NCBI RefSeq assembly: GCF_027912835.1
Contig: NZ_CP115770.1
Span: 1-64,000 of the forward strand
Direction: 5' to 3'
Length of the DNA: 64,000 nt
Source: Paracoccus sediminicola
GTDB lineage: Bacteria > Pseudomonadota > Alphaproteobacteria > Rhodobacterales > Rhodobacteraceae
In this document: positions 1-7,661 of the stretch, in pieces
Layout of the letters: every line of letters starts with the position of its first letter
Numbering within the stretch: position 1 is the stretch's first letter
Made by a program: the position numbers and the translations under genes
The notes under the pieces: model-generated
What the model was told of the DNA's origin: nothing
The model's input: only the letters and a program-made list of their open reading frames with translations
Database searches by the model: none

Positions 1-4
1 CACG

Positions 5-24
5 ACAACACCTATAGGTGTTGT
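5..24. promoter_or_regulatory. Palindromic operator upstream of repA
   Basis: A perfect 20-bp palindrome with half-site ACAACACCTA lies about 150 bp before repA. In repABC plasmids RepA (with RepB) represses its own promoter by binding a palindrome upstream of repA. The sequence shows the palindrome; its use as the RepA operator is inferred from position. Confidence 0.5.
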
Positions 25-85
25 GGATAACTTTCACACTACATTTAGATTCTTCTTGCCGGACTCACTGGATCGTGGCATTCCC

Positions 86-130
86 ATTCTGACGGCAAAA
101 CGCGTCAGACACGCTGTACACCGTCAGAAT
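86..130. promoter_or_regulatory. Inverted repeat in repA leader
   Basis: ATTCTGACGG (86-95) and CCGTCAGAAT (121-130) form a perfect 10-bp inverted repeat with a 25-nt spacer. It lies between the upstream palindrome and the repA start, so it could be a second operator or a leader hairpin in the repABC transcript. Confidence 0.45.
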
Positions 131-171
131 GACTAAGAGCCTCAACAGAGGCCGAGAGTGGGCGGCAGGAC

Positions 172-1371
172 ATGGATGATCGTAACATTGGATACACGCA
201 AGGCATAGGCTCTTCCGATATCGGAGCATTTGCCGACAATCTGGCTGAGTCTTTGGATCGCCAGATGAAGATCGCTTTCGAACCCGAAGAACGAAAGTCC
301 CTACGTCGCTTCAGTTCCACCGAAGTCGCCGGCCTCCTGCGCGTAAGCACATCTAACCTGCGCAACCGGCACAAGGACGGCAGCTTCCCGGAAGTGCATA
401 CAGACAACCGCGGACACCGGTTCTACACAGCCCAAGAGATTGATGAGTTGCGCGATGTTCTTGGACGCACTGGGAAGAACGCAGAAAGCTACCGCCCAGG
501 TCGACGTGATGGCGATCGTCTCCAGGTGATATCCGTCGTCAACTTCAAAGGCGGCTCATCAAAGACTACTGCAACGATTCATCTTGCGCAAAGGTATGCC
601 TTGCGCGGTTACCGCGTGCTGGTCCTAGACCTCGATCCGCAAGCAAGTTTGACCACGTTTTTCGGCTTTCGGCCCGAGCTTGAGTTCGCCGATGGCGGCA
701 CAATCTATGATGCTTTGAGATATGAGGACCAAGTTCCTCTCTCGAACGTCATCCAAAAGACCTACTTCCATAAGCTCGACATGGTGCCCGCCGGTTTGAT
801 GCTCTCGGAGTACGAAACCGAGACCGCAAACGCTCTCGCCCGTCGCGTACAGCCCATCTTTGCAGAGCGCCTCGCCTTGGCGCTTGAAGAGGTTGAGGCA
901 AACTACGACATCGTCCTGATCGACTGCCCGCCTCAGCTTGGGTTTCTAACCCTGACTGCGCTGGCAGCCTCGACGGGGCTTTTGGTTACCGTGGTACCTG
1001 GCATGCTTGACATCGCATCTATGAGCCAATTCCTGAAGCTTGCTTCAGAAACGGTCAAGGCCGTGGAGGAAGCCATCGGTCGGCGTGTCACATGGGATTT
1101 TGTCAAGTTCCTGATTACCAGATATGAACCTTCGGACGGTCCGCAGACCCAAATGGCAGGCTACCTGAGATCAATTCTGGCAGGTCAGGTCATGACAGAG
1201 CCAATGCTGAAGTCTACGGCGATCTCCGACGCGGGGATGACCCAGCAGACCGTCTACGAAGTCGATCCAAGCCAATTCATCAGAAAGACAATTGATCGCG
1301 CCCTGACCAGCGTGAATGGCGTTGGCGATGAGCTAGAGCAGACGATCCAAATGGCATGGGGGCGTCGCTGA
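172..1371 (+). CDS. repA: RepA, ParA-type partition ATPase of a repABC replicon
   Basis: A 399-residue ParA-family ATPase that segregates plasmid copies with RepB and autoregulates the operon. An N-terminal MerR-like helix-turn-helix region (about residues 45-100) precedes the deviant Walker A KGGSSKTT (126-133), followed by a DLDPQAS motif and a Walker B-type IDCPPQLG. The length is usual for RepA of repABC plasmids. It is first in the operon, and the next gene begins on the last base of its stop codon (TGATG). The identification is firm because RepB and RepC follow in canonical order. Confidence 0.95.
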   Translation: MDDRNIGYTQGIGSSDIGAFADNLAESLDRQMKIAFEPEERKSLRRFSSTEVAGLLRVSTSNLRNRHKDGSFPEVHTDNRGHRFYTAQEIDELRDVLGRTGKNAESYRPGRRDGDRLQVISVVNFKGGSSKTTATIHLAQRYALRGYRVLVLDLDPQASLTTFFGFRPELEFADGGTIYDALRYEDQVPLSNVIQKTYFHKLDMVPAGLMLSEYETETANALARRVQPIFAERLALALEEVEANYDIVLIDCPPQLGFLTLTALAASTGLLVTVVPGMLDIASMSQFLKLASETVKAVEEAIGRRVTWDFVKFLITRYEPSDGPQTQMAGYLRSILAGQVMTEPMLKSTAISDAGMTQQTVYEVDPSQFIRKTIDRALTSVNGVGDELEQTIQMAWGRR

Positions 1372-2339
1372 TGGCCCGAAACATCTTCAACCAGCCTCCA
1401 AGGAATGAGACGGAGAGCGGAGCCCCCTCCCCTACCCCGCCAAAAGCGGCAAAGCTGCCGGGATCTGTTGGAGGATTGCGCGACTCTTTGCGCGAGATCA
1501 CAGCAAACTCGATTCGCGATATCGAACCCGATCAGATTGACATGGATGGGCTGCGCGATCGGTTGGTGCTGGAAGATTCCAGTATCGATGAGTTGGCCGA
1601 GAGCATTCGCAAGCATGGCCAACAAGTGCCCATCATGGTCCGTCCATCTGCCCAACCGGACAGATACCGCATCATCTACGGCCGCCGCAGGCTTGCGGCG
1701 ATCCGTAAGGTCGGTGGAACGGTCAAGGCAATTGTTCGAACCTTGGACGATGACGCATCTCTGATCGCTCAAGGCCAGGAGAACAACCTCAGGCTTGATC
1801 CGTCTTTTATAGAAAAGTCTCTTTTTATCAAAGAGATGCAAGAATCCGGGTACAAACCCGGTGTCATTCAAGATGCTCTAGGTCTGACCCGGCAAGGCGT
1901 ATCCAACCACAGGGTCGTCATAGAACAACTGCCAGACGGTCTTGTTCAACTCATCGGGCCAGCACATGGGATCGGACGACGGCAGTGGGGTGATCTAGCT
2001 GCCTTGTCGGTGAAGGTAGATTTGGTGGACATCGCCAAAGAGGCGCTCGCCGCCCTGCCCGACGACACTCCTAGTTCCGAAAAGTTCCAAGCGGTCTATT
2101 CGGCTTGCTCGAGCAAAGCACGTAGCGACAAGAAGCCGCCCAATCGTGGGCTGACTTCGGTCATCAATGATGAGAACGGCTGTTCATTGGGCACGCTGAC
2201 AATCGATGAGAAGGCGATCGCGCTCAAGGTCACCAAGAAGGACAATCCAGAATTCGGCCAATGGCTCGAAGAGCACGCGGAAGCTACGCTTTTGCAACTC
2301 TTCGTACAGTGGCGGAATGAGAGAGGCTCTGGGTCCTAA
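1371..2339 (+). CDS. repB: RepB, ParB-type partition protein
   Basis: A 322-residue ParB/Spo0J-family DNA-binding partition protein, which binds parS and loads RepA. The ParB N domain includes the GRRRLAAI motif and the GQENNLRLDPSF segment typical of RepB, followed by a helix-turn-helix (ALGLTRQGVSNH). I chose the ATG at 1371 (MARNIF), which overlaps the repA stop by one base, over the in-frame ATG at 1356; translational coupling to repA is likely. The two palindromes just after repC are its probable binding sites. Confidence 0.93.
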   Translation: MARNIFNQPPRNETESGAPSPTPPKAAKLPGSVGGLRDSLREITANSIRDIEPDQIDMDGLRDRLVLEDSSIDELAESIRKHGQQVPIMVRPSAQPDRYRIIYGRRRLAAIRKVGGTVKAIVRTLDDDASLIAQGQENNLRLDPSFIEKSLFIKEMQESGYKPGVIQDALGLTRQGVSNHRVVIEQLPDGLVQLIGPAHGIGRRQWGDLAALSVKVDLVDIAKEALAALPDDTPSSEKFQAVYSACSSKARSDKKPPNRGLTSVINDENGCSLGTLTIDEKAIALKVTKKDNPEFGQWLEEHAEATLLQLFVQWRNERGSGS

Positions 2340-2577
2340 CCCAGGCCACACAGAGCAACACGAGCAGAGGAGAAAAGCGAAGACCCGAAAGAAAAGAGCC
2401 CCCCAAAGTTTCCCCTGGAGAGCCCTCATCATCTGATTAGCATCTTTGATGTAGCAACCTCCAGCATACCGGTCAAGAGTCACCGATTCGGTGGACTGAT
2501 ATTTTTTGCCTTTTTCCGCGAAAATTCGAGGAAAGAGACGGGGAAGTTGTGGGCCGAACGGTCGTCGTGAACAAGCC
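2340..2577. other. repB-repC intergenic region, expected site of the antisense ctRNA
   Basis: No gene is seen in this 238-bp gap. In repABC plasmids this interval encodes a small counter-transcribed RNA on the opposite strand that limits repC expression and sets copy number. A short hairpin CACCGA/TCGGTG (2481-2493) is followed by T-rich sequence just before repC, and the region has AT-rich patches. The ctRNA itself is inferred from family knowledge; I could not fix its promoter or terminator. Confidence 0.45.
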
Positions 2578-3633
2578 ATGGCATTTACAAAACTCTCGAT
2601 CGAAGCCGCAGGTGCTGATGCAACCCGCGGCTCATTTCCCCCATCTGAAACCGACGTCTGGACCATCTTCAGAGCCCTGAGAGATGCACGCAGCGTGTTT
2701 GGTCTACGTCCTGGCCACATACAGACACTTCAAGCAATGCTCAGTTTTCTGAAACCTGGCCATGGCGAAACGGTTTTTGCGTCTAACAATTCACTTTGCC
2801 AGCGCGTTGGCGGAATCGACGAACGGACACTCCGGAGGCACATCAACCGCTTCGTTGAACTCGGATTCATCAAGCGCAATGACAGCTCGAACCGAAAGCG
2901 CTACCGCGTTCGCTCATCCGGCGGGGAGTGCATCAGTTATGGATTGTCTCTCACCCCCCTGCTCCAACGTGCGAGCGAGCTTATAGCCATCGCGCAAGAG
3001 ATGGAGAATAACCGGCGAGATCGGATATTTGTCCGCAAACAGATCCTTACAAAGCTCGCCCGTTTGGAAGAGCACGATCCTAGCAACGCATTCATCAACC
3101 ACGCACGGAAAGCTCTACGCAGGAAGCTGAGCCTCCCCGAATACCACGCTCTGCTCGCCAGTACAGATGCAGAATGCCAGAGTTTGTCTACCCCGGATGA
3201 CCCGCCTGAAACTATGGAATTGCCCGCCAATGACGGACAAACTGTCCGGCATCAATCTAAGTCTGAAGAAGAAAAAAAAGATTTAGATAGCAACATCGGC
3301 CTTGAGGCCCTGAAACCAGACTTGCTGACCTCAGTCTGCGATCAGGCGACATCGTTCTCCACAGAGAGACTTAGAAACTGGTTGGACATTGAAAACCATG
3401 CTCGAACACTTGCACCCATGATGGGCATTCACCCAGAGACTTTCGAGAAAGCCAAGAATGCTGTAGGAGCTCAGAAAGCGTCATGCACGATCTTCATCAT
3501 GCTACAGCTTGGAAAACGCATCAGGGATTTTGGAGCGTATTTTCACAGTATCACCCTGGGTCAAAGGCAAAACCAATTTGATCCATTAGCTTTGATCAAG
3601 CGACTGTCCGAAAACAATGAGCGAACTGTCTAA
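2578..3633 (+). CDS. repC: RepC, replication initiator
   Basis: A 351-residue RepC-family initiator, essential for replication of repABC plasmids; the origin usually lies inside repC. It opens MAFTKLSIEAAG and carries the conserved stretch with SNNSLCQRVGGIDERTLRRHI, a winged-helix DNA-binding region. A longer in-frame start exists at 2506, but the extra N-terminus (MPFSAKIRGKRRG) is not RepC-like and would run into the leader, so 2578 is preferred. The middle (about 225-260) is low-complexity and rich in Glu/Lys/Ser. A parS-like palindrome begins two bases after the stop. Confidence 0.93.
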   Translation: MAFTKLSIEAAGADATRGSFPPSETDVWTIFRALRDARSVFGLRPGHIQTLQAMLSFLKPGHGETVFASNNSLCQRVGGIDERTLRRHINRFVELGFIKRNDSSNRKRYRVRSSGGECISYGLSLTPLLQRASELIAIAQEMENNRRDRIFVRKQILTKLARLEEHDPSNAFINHARKALRRKLSLPEYHALLASTDAECQSLSTPDDPPETMELPANDGQTVRHQSKSEEEKKDLDSNIGLEALKPDLLTSVCDQATSFSTERLRNWLDIENHARTLAPMMGIHPETFEKAKNAVGAQKASCTIFIMLQLGKRIRDFGAYFHSITLGQRQNQFDPLALIKRLSENNERTV

Positions 3634-3634
3634 T

Positions 3635-3650
3635 GTCCACCGCGGTGGAC
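3635..3650. promoter_or_regulatory. parS: parS-like palindrome 1
   Basis: The perfect 16-bp palindrome GTCCACCGCGGTGGAC starts two bases after the repC stop. Known repABC parS sites are 16-bp palindromes of general form GTTNNNNGCNNNNAAC; this has the same length and central GC, with one base changed in each outer trimer. An identical copy lies 93 bp downstream. Confidence 0.7.
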
Positions 3651-3743
3651 TTCGAACGAGAAGCGGCGCTTGTGGCAACCAAAACTGTCCAAACGCACGT
3701 AGCGGCGCGTGGTGGTTCTTCAGTTCATCTCAGACCAGCAGAT

Positions 3744-3759
3744 GTCCACCGCGGTGGAC
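3744..3759. promoter_or_regulatory. parS: parS-like palindrome 2
   Basis: This is a second exact copy of GTCCACCGCGGTGGAC, 93 bp after the first, with the same preceding AT and the same following A/T-rich base context. Two identical copies directly after repC make a chance palindrome unlikely and support a RepB-binding centromere. Confidence 0.7.
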
Positions 3760-3845
3760 AAGTGACACACGAGCAAGCCTTGATGAAAATCTGGCCGCCC
3801 ATGGAAGAAATCGGCGGCCAGCCATTACACCCTAAATGCCTAAAG

Positions 3846-5048
3846 TTATTGTGGGAGGTCACCGTCTCCAAAGAGGTTTGGAAAGAGCCGCTCTCGATAA
3901 TCCAACGGAAACGCCAACCGAACCGGCGTCTTCGGCGAGGCGGACGTCATGTATCCGGCGGCGGTCAGTTTACTCAGCGTGTTGCGAGCAGTACGCTCGG
4001 ACGTCTTGAGCACAATCTGCGCATCGCCTCGTTCCAGTGCCCCATGCCGAAGAACCGCCGAGATTAGTTCCGGCGCTCGCTTGTCATCGATGGTATCTGC
4101 AACAAGACGGCGATACCGTTGGTCAAGTCCGCCGAGATCGAACAATCTTGCTGAGAAGGTGATCTGGTCGAGCGTCACCTTTAGGAACCATTCACTAAAC
4201 GTCTTCAGTGCCGCTTCTGACAGGTTCCCCCGTCCGTCGCGGTCTCCGCGGCGTGGACTGTCGGCCAGATCCATCATCCGTTTGTACTCGCCCCGATCGG
4301 TTAGCCCGCGGGCCAGCCCACGTGATACGGACCAGAGCCCTTGGCCACCAATCCCCGCTGTGAGGGCCATGGCATGAGACATCAGTCTGCTGACACGGCC
4401 GTTACCATCCGGGAAAGGGTGGATGTAGTTGAGCCGGTGATGCGCAGAGGCGATCGCGATGATCCGTCCGCTCGAAGACCGCGCCGCAATCTGAAATCGT
4501 TTGTCGAAATGGTCCATGAATGCCGCGACGCGCGACGATGAAGGAGGTAGGTGGCGCCCGACCGCAACTTCCCGATCATCATCCTGCCGCATGCGTCCCG
4601 GAACGATGGGCTCTTGTGTGCCGTCGGGATGTTCGATGACCCGAAACTCTTCCGGCATCTCGTCGTAGAAGCTCTTATGGACCCAAGTCAGGAATTCGAC
4701 GGATGTGGGGCGGGGCAGGGTGCCCTTGCGATGCATCTCGTCGATGGCCCGTTGAACGATGACGTGCGCCCGGGCCTCAAGGGCGAGGGGACGGGTTTCT
4801 TCCTCAAGCTCGGCACCAGCCAGCGCCCTTTCGATGTCGCGGGGGCGCGTGTTGTGTCCTTCGATCAGGTTGGAGTAGTAGCAGTTCATCACACGGACGA
4901 GATCGGCAAGTTCGGCTGCGCTGTCAGGATGCAACCCTTGTCCCAGCCCGGTGGCTTCCCTCTGGATGTCGACCGAAAGGTCTGCCAGTTCTGTAGGAAT
5001 ATGCTCCTCAAAGAAGCAGGGTTCGATCCTGGCGGGTGTCTCCAGCAT
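3846..5048 (-). CDS. Fic family protein with C-terminal winged helix
   Basis: A 400-residue Fic-domain protein; this family usually transfers AMP from ATP onto target proteins. The catalytic motif HPFPDGNGRVSR is complete (His and the GNGR anion hole), and upstream SNLIEGHN matches the self-inhibitory alpha-inh motif (S/T)xxxE(G/N), so activity is probably held in check in cis. The C-terminus (TSERTARNTLSKLTAAGY) is a winged helix that may bind DNA. I chose MLETPARIE at 5048; an in-frame ATG at 5111 adds 21 atypical residues. It stands alone between the replicon and the accessory operon, facing the opposite way. Its target is unknown. Confidence 0.88.
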   Translation of the reverse strand: MLETPARIEPCFFEEHIPTELADLSVDIQREATGLGQGLHPDSAAELADLVRVMNCYYSNLIEGHNTRPRDIERALAGAELEEETRPLALEARAHVIVQRAIDEMHRKGTLPRPTSVEFLTWVHKSFYDEMPEEFRVIEHPDGTQEPIVPGRMRQDDDREVAVGRHLPPSSSRVAAFMDHFDKRFQIAARSSSGRIIAIASAHHRLNYIHPFPDGNGRVSRLMSHAMALTAGIGGQGLWSVSRGLARGLTDRGEYKRMMDLADSPRRGDRDGRGNLSEAALKTFSEWFLKVTLDQITFSARLFDLGGLDQRYRRLVADTIDDKRAPELISAVLRHGALERGDAQIVLKTSERTARNTLSKLTAAGYMTSASPKTPVRLAFPLDYRERLFPNLFGDGDLPQ

Positions 5049-5340
5049 TTTGCCGATCTTCCATGTTTGCAAAGTAATTGAAAAATAAACACATTTCGTA
5101 CTTTCAAGCAAGGTTTTGCCGATATGCGTTGCCGATCTTGCCTGCCGATCTGGAATTGCTGCATGAAATCAATGGCTTCGGCAGAAGGGCCGGGCTTTTC
5201 GGTTTTGTTGTGTGCCCAAAGGGGCCGGAAAAAGAGAAAGTGTTCTTCGGGTTTTGTGACTGACGGATGAGGGCCTTTGGGGTCCCTCAGATGGGTCCGG
5301 GCCGGGTTCCGGTCTGTCTTTCCTGATGAAGGGCATTCCG

Positions 5341-5811
5341 ATGCAAACAGGTGTCTTGCGCGTGTTACGCGCGACCGCTGCCTCGTGGTGGCGACACAAG
5401 GAACTACGCCGAACCGGCCAGACGGGCCAGGCACTGCAGCTCGAGCGCGAGACCGTCCTGCGTGATCTCGGCTATCTCAGGCAGGCGGCAACGCTGCCGA
5501 ATGCCCATGTGATCTGCGGAGAGGGCGGCACGTTCATCCATCTCGGTTGGACCACCGTCTCGACCCTCGCGCCGATCGAGCGCTTCCCCTTGGCCACTCT
5601 TGCGGTCGCACGAGGGACCCCGTTTATCGATATCCGACCCGTCACCAATGTCATCGCCTGCGCGAACCTGCCGCGGGTGGCGCGGGACGGATCGGACGAC
5701 TCTGCACCCTCGGGCCCTGGCAGGTCCGTCTCGCTGACCGACTACATCGACATGGTCGAACGGCTCGGCGCGAGGATCGTCAACGATCCGCGGCCCCGTC
5801 AGTCAATCTGA
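5341..5811 (+). CDS. Hypothetical protein upstream of ArdC
   Basis: A 156-residue protein of unknown function. The start at 5341 (MQTGVLRVLRAT) has AAGGG about 8 bases upstream; an in-frame ATG at 5326 is an alternative. The N-terminal half is basic and helical (LRRTGQTGQALQLERETVLRDLGYLRQ), the middle is hydrophobic, and the C-terminus is polar. No catalytic motif was recognised. It is 40 bp before ardC in the same orientation and may be cotranscribed. Codon use matches the neighbours, which supports a real gene. Confidence 0.6.
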   Translation: MQTGVLRVLRATAASWWRHKELRRTGQTGQALQLERETVLRDLGYLRQAATLPNAHVICGEGGTFIHLGWTTVSTLAPIERFPLATLAVARGTPFIDIRPVTNVIACANLPRVARDGSDDSAPSGPGRSVSLTDYIDMVERLGARIVNDPRPRQSI

Positions 5812-5851
5812 TCCCCATTTCCTCTCACCAAGACTCGAAAGGAGGCCAGCC

Positions 5852-6793
5852 ATGGCCCGATCCCGCACGCCCAAATTCGATGCCTCCGAGGCCATCACAA
5901 ACGAAATCATCCGCATCATCGAGCGCGGCGTCCTGCCGTGGCGCAAGCCATGGACCGCAGGCGGCAGCTCTCGCCCCCTGCGCGTGGGCGGTGAACCCTA
6001 CCAGGGAGTGAACAACTTCCTGCTGACGATGCGGACCGTGATGGCGGGCCACAGCTCTCCCTTCTGGATGACGTTGCCGCAGGCCAATGCCTTGGATGCA
6101 AAGGTCCGCAAGGGCGAGAAATCCTCTGTCGTCGTCTATTACGGTCAAAGCCGGAAAGACGCGGGCGGCGATGAGCATGACCGCAGCGACGGGGATGATC
6201 ACTCCGAGGAAGCCCACATCTTTCGCTTTCAGAAATCCTACCGCGTGTTCAATTCCTGCCAGATCGAGGGCTTGCCCGACAGCTTCTTCCCCGATCCGGA
6301 GCCCGTGCCCGAGCATCCGCCGTCCGAGCCCATCCCGCACATGCAGGCGTTTTTCGATGCCATCGACATCACGACCGTCTTCACGGGCACGGAGGCGTAC
6401 TATTTGCCGCCCGTGGACAAGGTCTACATGCCGTCCATCACGCGGTTCCAGGACCCGCGCAATTTCTACGGGGTCTGGGCGCATGAGCTCGCCCATGCCA
6501 CGAAAGCCCCCCATCGATTGAACCGTGATTTCGGGTTCTCGAAGTTTGGCAACACGTCCTATGCGCGCGAGGAGATCGTCGCGGAATTGACCTCGGTGTT
6601 CCTGGGTCAGACGCTCGGCTTCACGGCGCATACGCTCGAGATGAATGCCGCCTATCTCCACAACTGGTTGCGCGTCCTGCGCTCGGACAAGGGTGCGATC
6701 TTCAAGCACGCCGCGGACGCGCAGCGCGCTTGCGACTACTTGATCGCCAGATCGGAGGCGGGCAGGGCAGGGCGCAGCGCCAAGGCGGCCTGA
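5852..6793 (+). CDS. ardC: ArdC-family antirestriction protein (zincin-like)
   Basis: A 313-residue protein of the ArdC/TraC-like antirestriction family, which protects incoming single-stranded plasmid DNA. The N-terminal ssDNA-binding domain starts with the typical DASEAITNEIIRIIERGVLPWRKPW and YQGVNNFLL segments. The C-terminal domain carries HELAHATKAPHRLNR, a zinc-protease-type HExxH motif, and a later EEIVAELTS segment that can supply the third ligand. An acidic insert (about 108-128) separates the halves. A good ribosome site (GAAAGGAGG) precedes the start. Its place at the front of the accessory operon fits early expression on entry into a new host. Confidence 0.9.
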   Translation: MARSRTPKFDASEAITNEIIRIIERGVLPWRKPWTAGGSSRPLRVGGEPYQGVNNFLLTMRTVMAGHSSPFWMTLPQANALDAKVRKGEKSSVVVYYGQSRKDAGGDEHDRSDGDDHSEEAHIFRFQKSYRVFNSCQIEGLPDSFFPDPEPVPEHPPSEPIPHMQAFFDAIDITTVFTGTEAYYLPPVDKVYMPSITRFQDPRNFYGVWAHELAHATKAPHRLNRDFGFSKFGNTSYAREEIVAELTSVFLGQTLGFTAHTLEMNAAYLHNWLRVLRSDKGAIFKHAADAQRACDYLIARSEAGRAGRSAKAA

Positions 6794-6816
6794 CCACACG
6801 GAGAACGGAGACTCGC

Positions 6817-7026
6817 ATGTCACGCAAGGAACCCAAGACGCTGCGGGTGGCCTGCTTCAAAGATGGCCGCCGCAAGATCATCACCTTCAAGCACGGCGCC
6901 TATTGGTGGAGCGCGTCTGAGGGCGCGTATCCGCTTTCGGCAGCGCTCGAGGCCATCACGGACCAAGGCGGCTGGGTCGAGACCATCCCCAACCCGAATT
7001 ACAGACCCAAGGGTCTGTTCGGGTAG
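6817..7026 (+). CDS. Small conserved plasmid protein
   Basis: A 69-residue protein starting MSRKEPKTLRVACFKDGRRK. It is basic at the N-terminus with aromatic residues in the middle (HGAYWWSASEGAYPLSAAL). Function is unknown. It lies 23 bp after ardC with GGAGA ahead of the start, so it is probably in the same transcript. I recognise it as a typical small companion gene on roseobacter plasmids but know no biochemical role. Confidence 0.65.
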   Translation: MSRKEPKTLRVACFKDGRRKIITFKHGAYWWSASEGAYPLSAALEAITDQGGWVETIPNPNYRPKGLFG

Positions 7027-7066
7027 GGCACCTTCTCCTTCGGTCCTGCCGCCAGGCGGAAAAGGA

Positions 7067-7080
7067 AAAGCGGGCTTTGG
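7067..7080 (+). repeat. Intercistronic stem-loop repeat, copy 1
   Basis: GGAAAAGCGGGCTTTGG lies between two accessory genes, with AAAGC/GCTTT forming a short stem. Similar units occur at 7567, 12384, 16707 and 18096. Confidence 0.55.
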
Positions 7081-7113
7081 GAAGGGTGTTTCAACTTCTC
7101 AAAGGAGATCCCC

Positions 7114-7503
7114 ATGTCCATGACCGTTCAACCCCAGCCAGACCGTCCAGAGCCGAGTGTGATCGCGGAGCAGAACGACGCGTTTCGCAAGCTCGCGTGC
7201 CTTGGAGTGCCGCCCGCGCAGCCCATCCAGGGCCGGATGCATGTCACCCGCTCGCTCATGGAGGCCGGTGAAGGCTTCATGGCCGAGGCGGTGAAGGCGA
7301 CCGGTGAGTTTGCCACATTCGAGCCTGAGAATGATCCCGAGGGATGGCACGATTTCGGAGCGGTAGAGATCCGGGGAGAGACCGTGTTCTGGAAGATCGA
7401 TCTCTATGAAGCAGACTCGGACTTCCGCTACGGGGCTGAGACCCCGGACAATCCCGCCACCACCATGCGCGTGCTGACCATCATGCTGGCGCGCGACTGG
7501 TAG
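7114..7503 (+). CDS. DUF3768 domain protein
   Basis: A 129-residue protein resembling the DUF3768 family. The conserved core is FEPENDPEGWHDFGAVEIRGETVFWKIDLYE, followed by the C-terminal TMRVLTIMLARDW. The N-terminus (residues 1-45) resembles a short linker with QNDAFRK. Function is unknown; the family is common on alphaproteobacterial plasmids and near antirestriction genes. The start is preceded by AAAGGAGATCCCC, a leader shared with several genes in this run. No catalytic residues are obvious. Confidence 0.8.
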   Translation: MSMTVQPQPDRPEPSVIAEQNDAFRKLACLGVPPAQPIQGRMHVTRSLMEAGEGFMAEAVKATGEFATFEPENDPEGWHDFGAVEIRGETVFWKIDLYEADSDFRYGAETPDNPATTMRVLTIMLARDW

Positions 7504-7566
7504 GGCAGGGGACACCCCCCTTCCTGACACCCCAGGCGATGAAGGCCCGCTGCCCCTCAAAAAGGC

Positions 7567-7580
7567 AAAGCGGGCCTTTT
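7567..7580 (+). repeat. Intercistronic stem-loop repeat, copy 2
   Basis: CAAAGCGGGCCTTTTG lies in the gap between the DUF3768 gene and the ParB-like gene. It has the same core as the other copies, with one extra C, and ends in four T residues, so it could also act as a weak terminator. Confidence 0.55.
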
Positions 7581-7661
7581 GTCGTGGTGATCCCTGAAGC
7601 CGGGGATTGGTCACGCGCTTGAAGGCGCGGGCCACACCTCACCCTCCTGGAAGGATATCCC

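Noticed and set aside
3633..4067. 144-codon frame after repC
   Set aside because: It contains both parS-like palindromes and then overlaps the Fic gene; unlikely to be coding.
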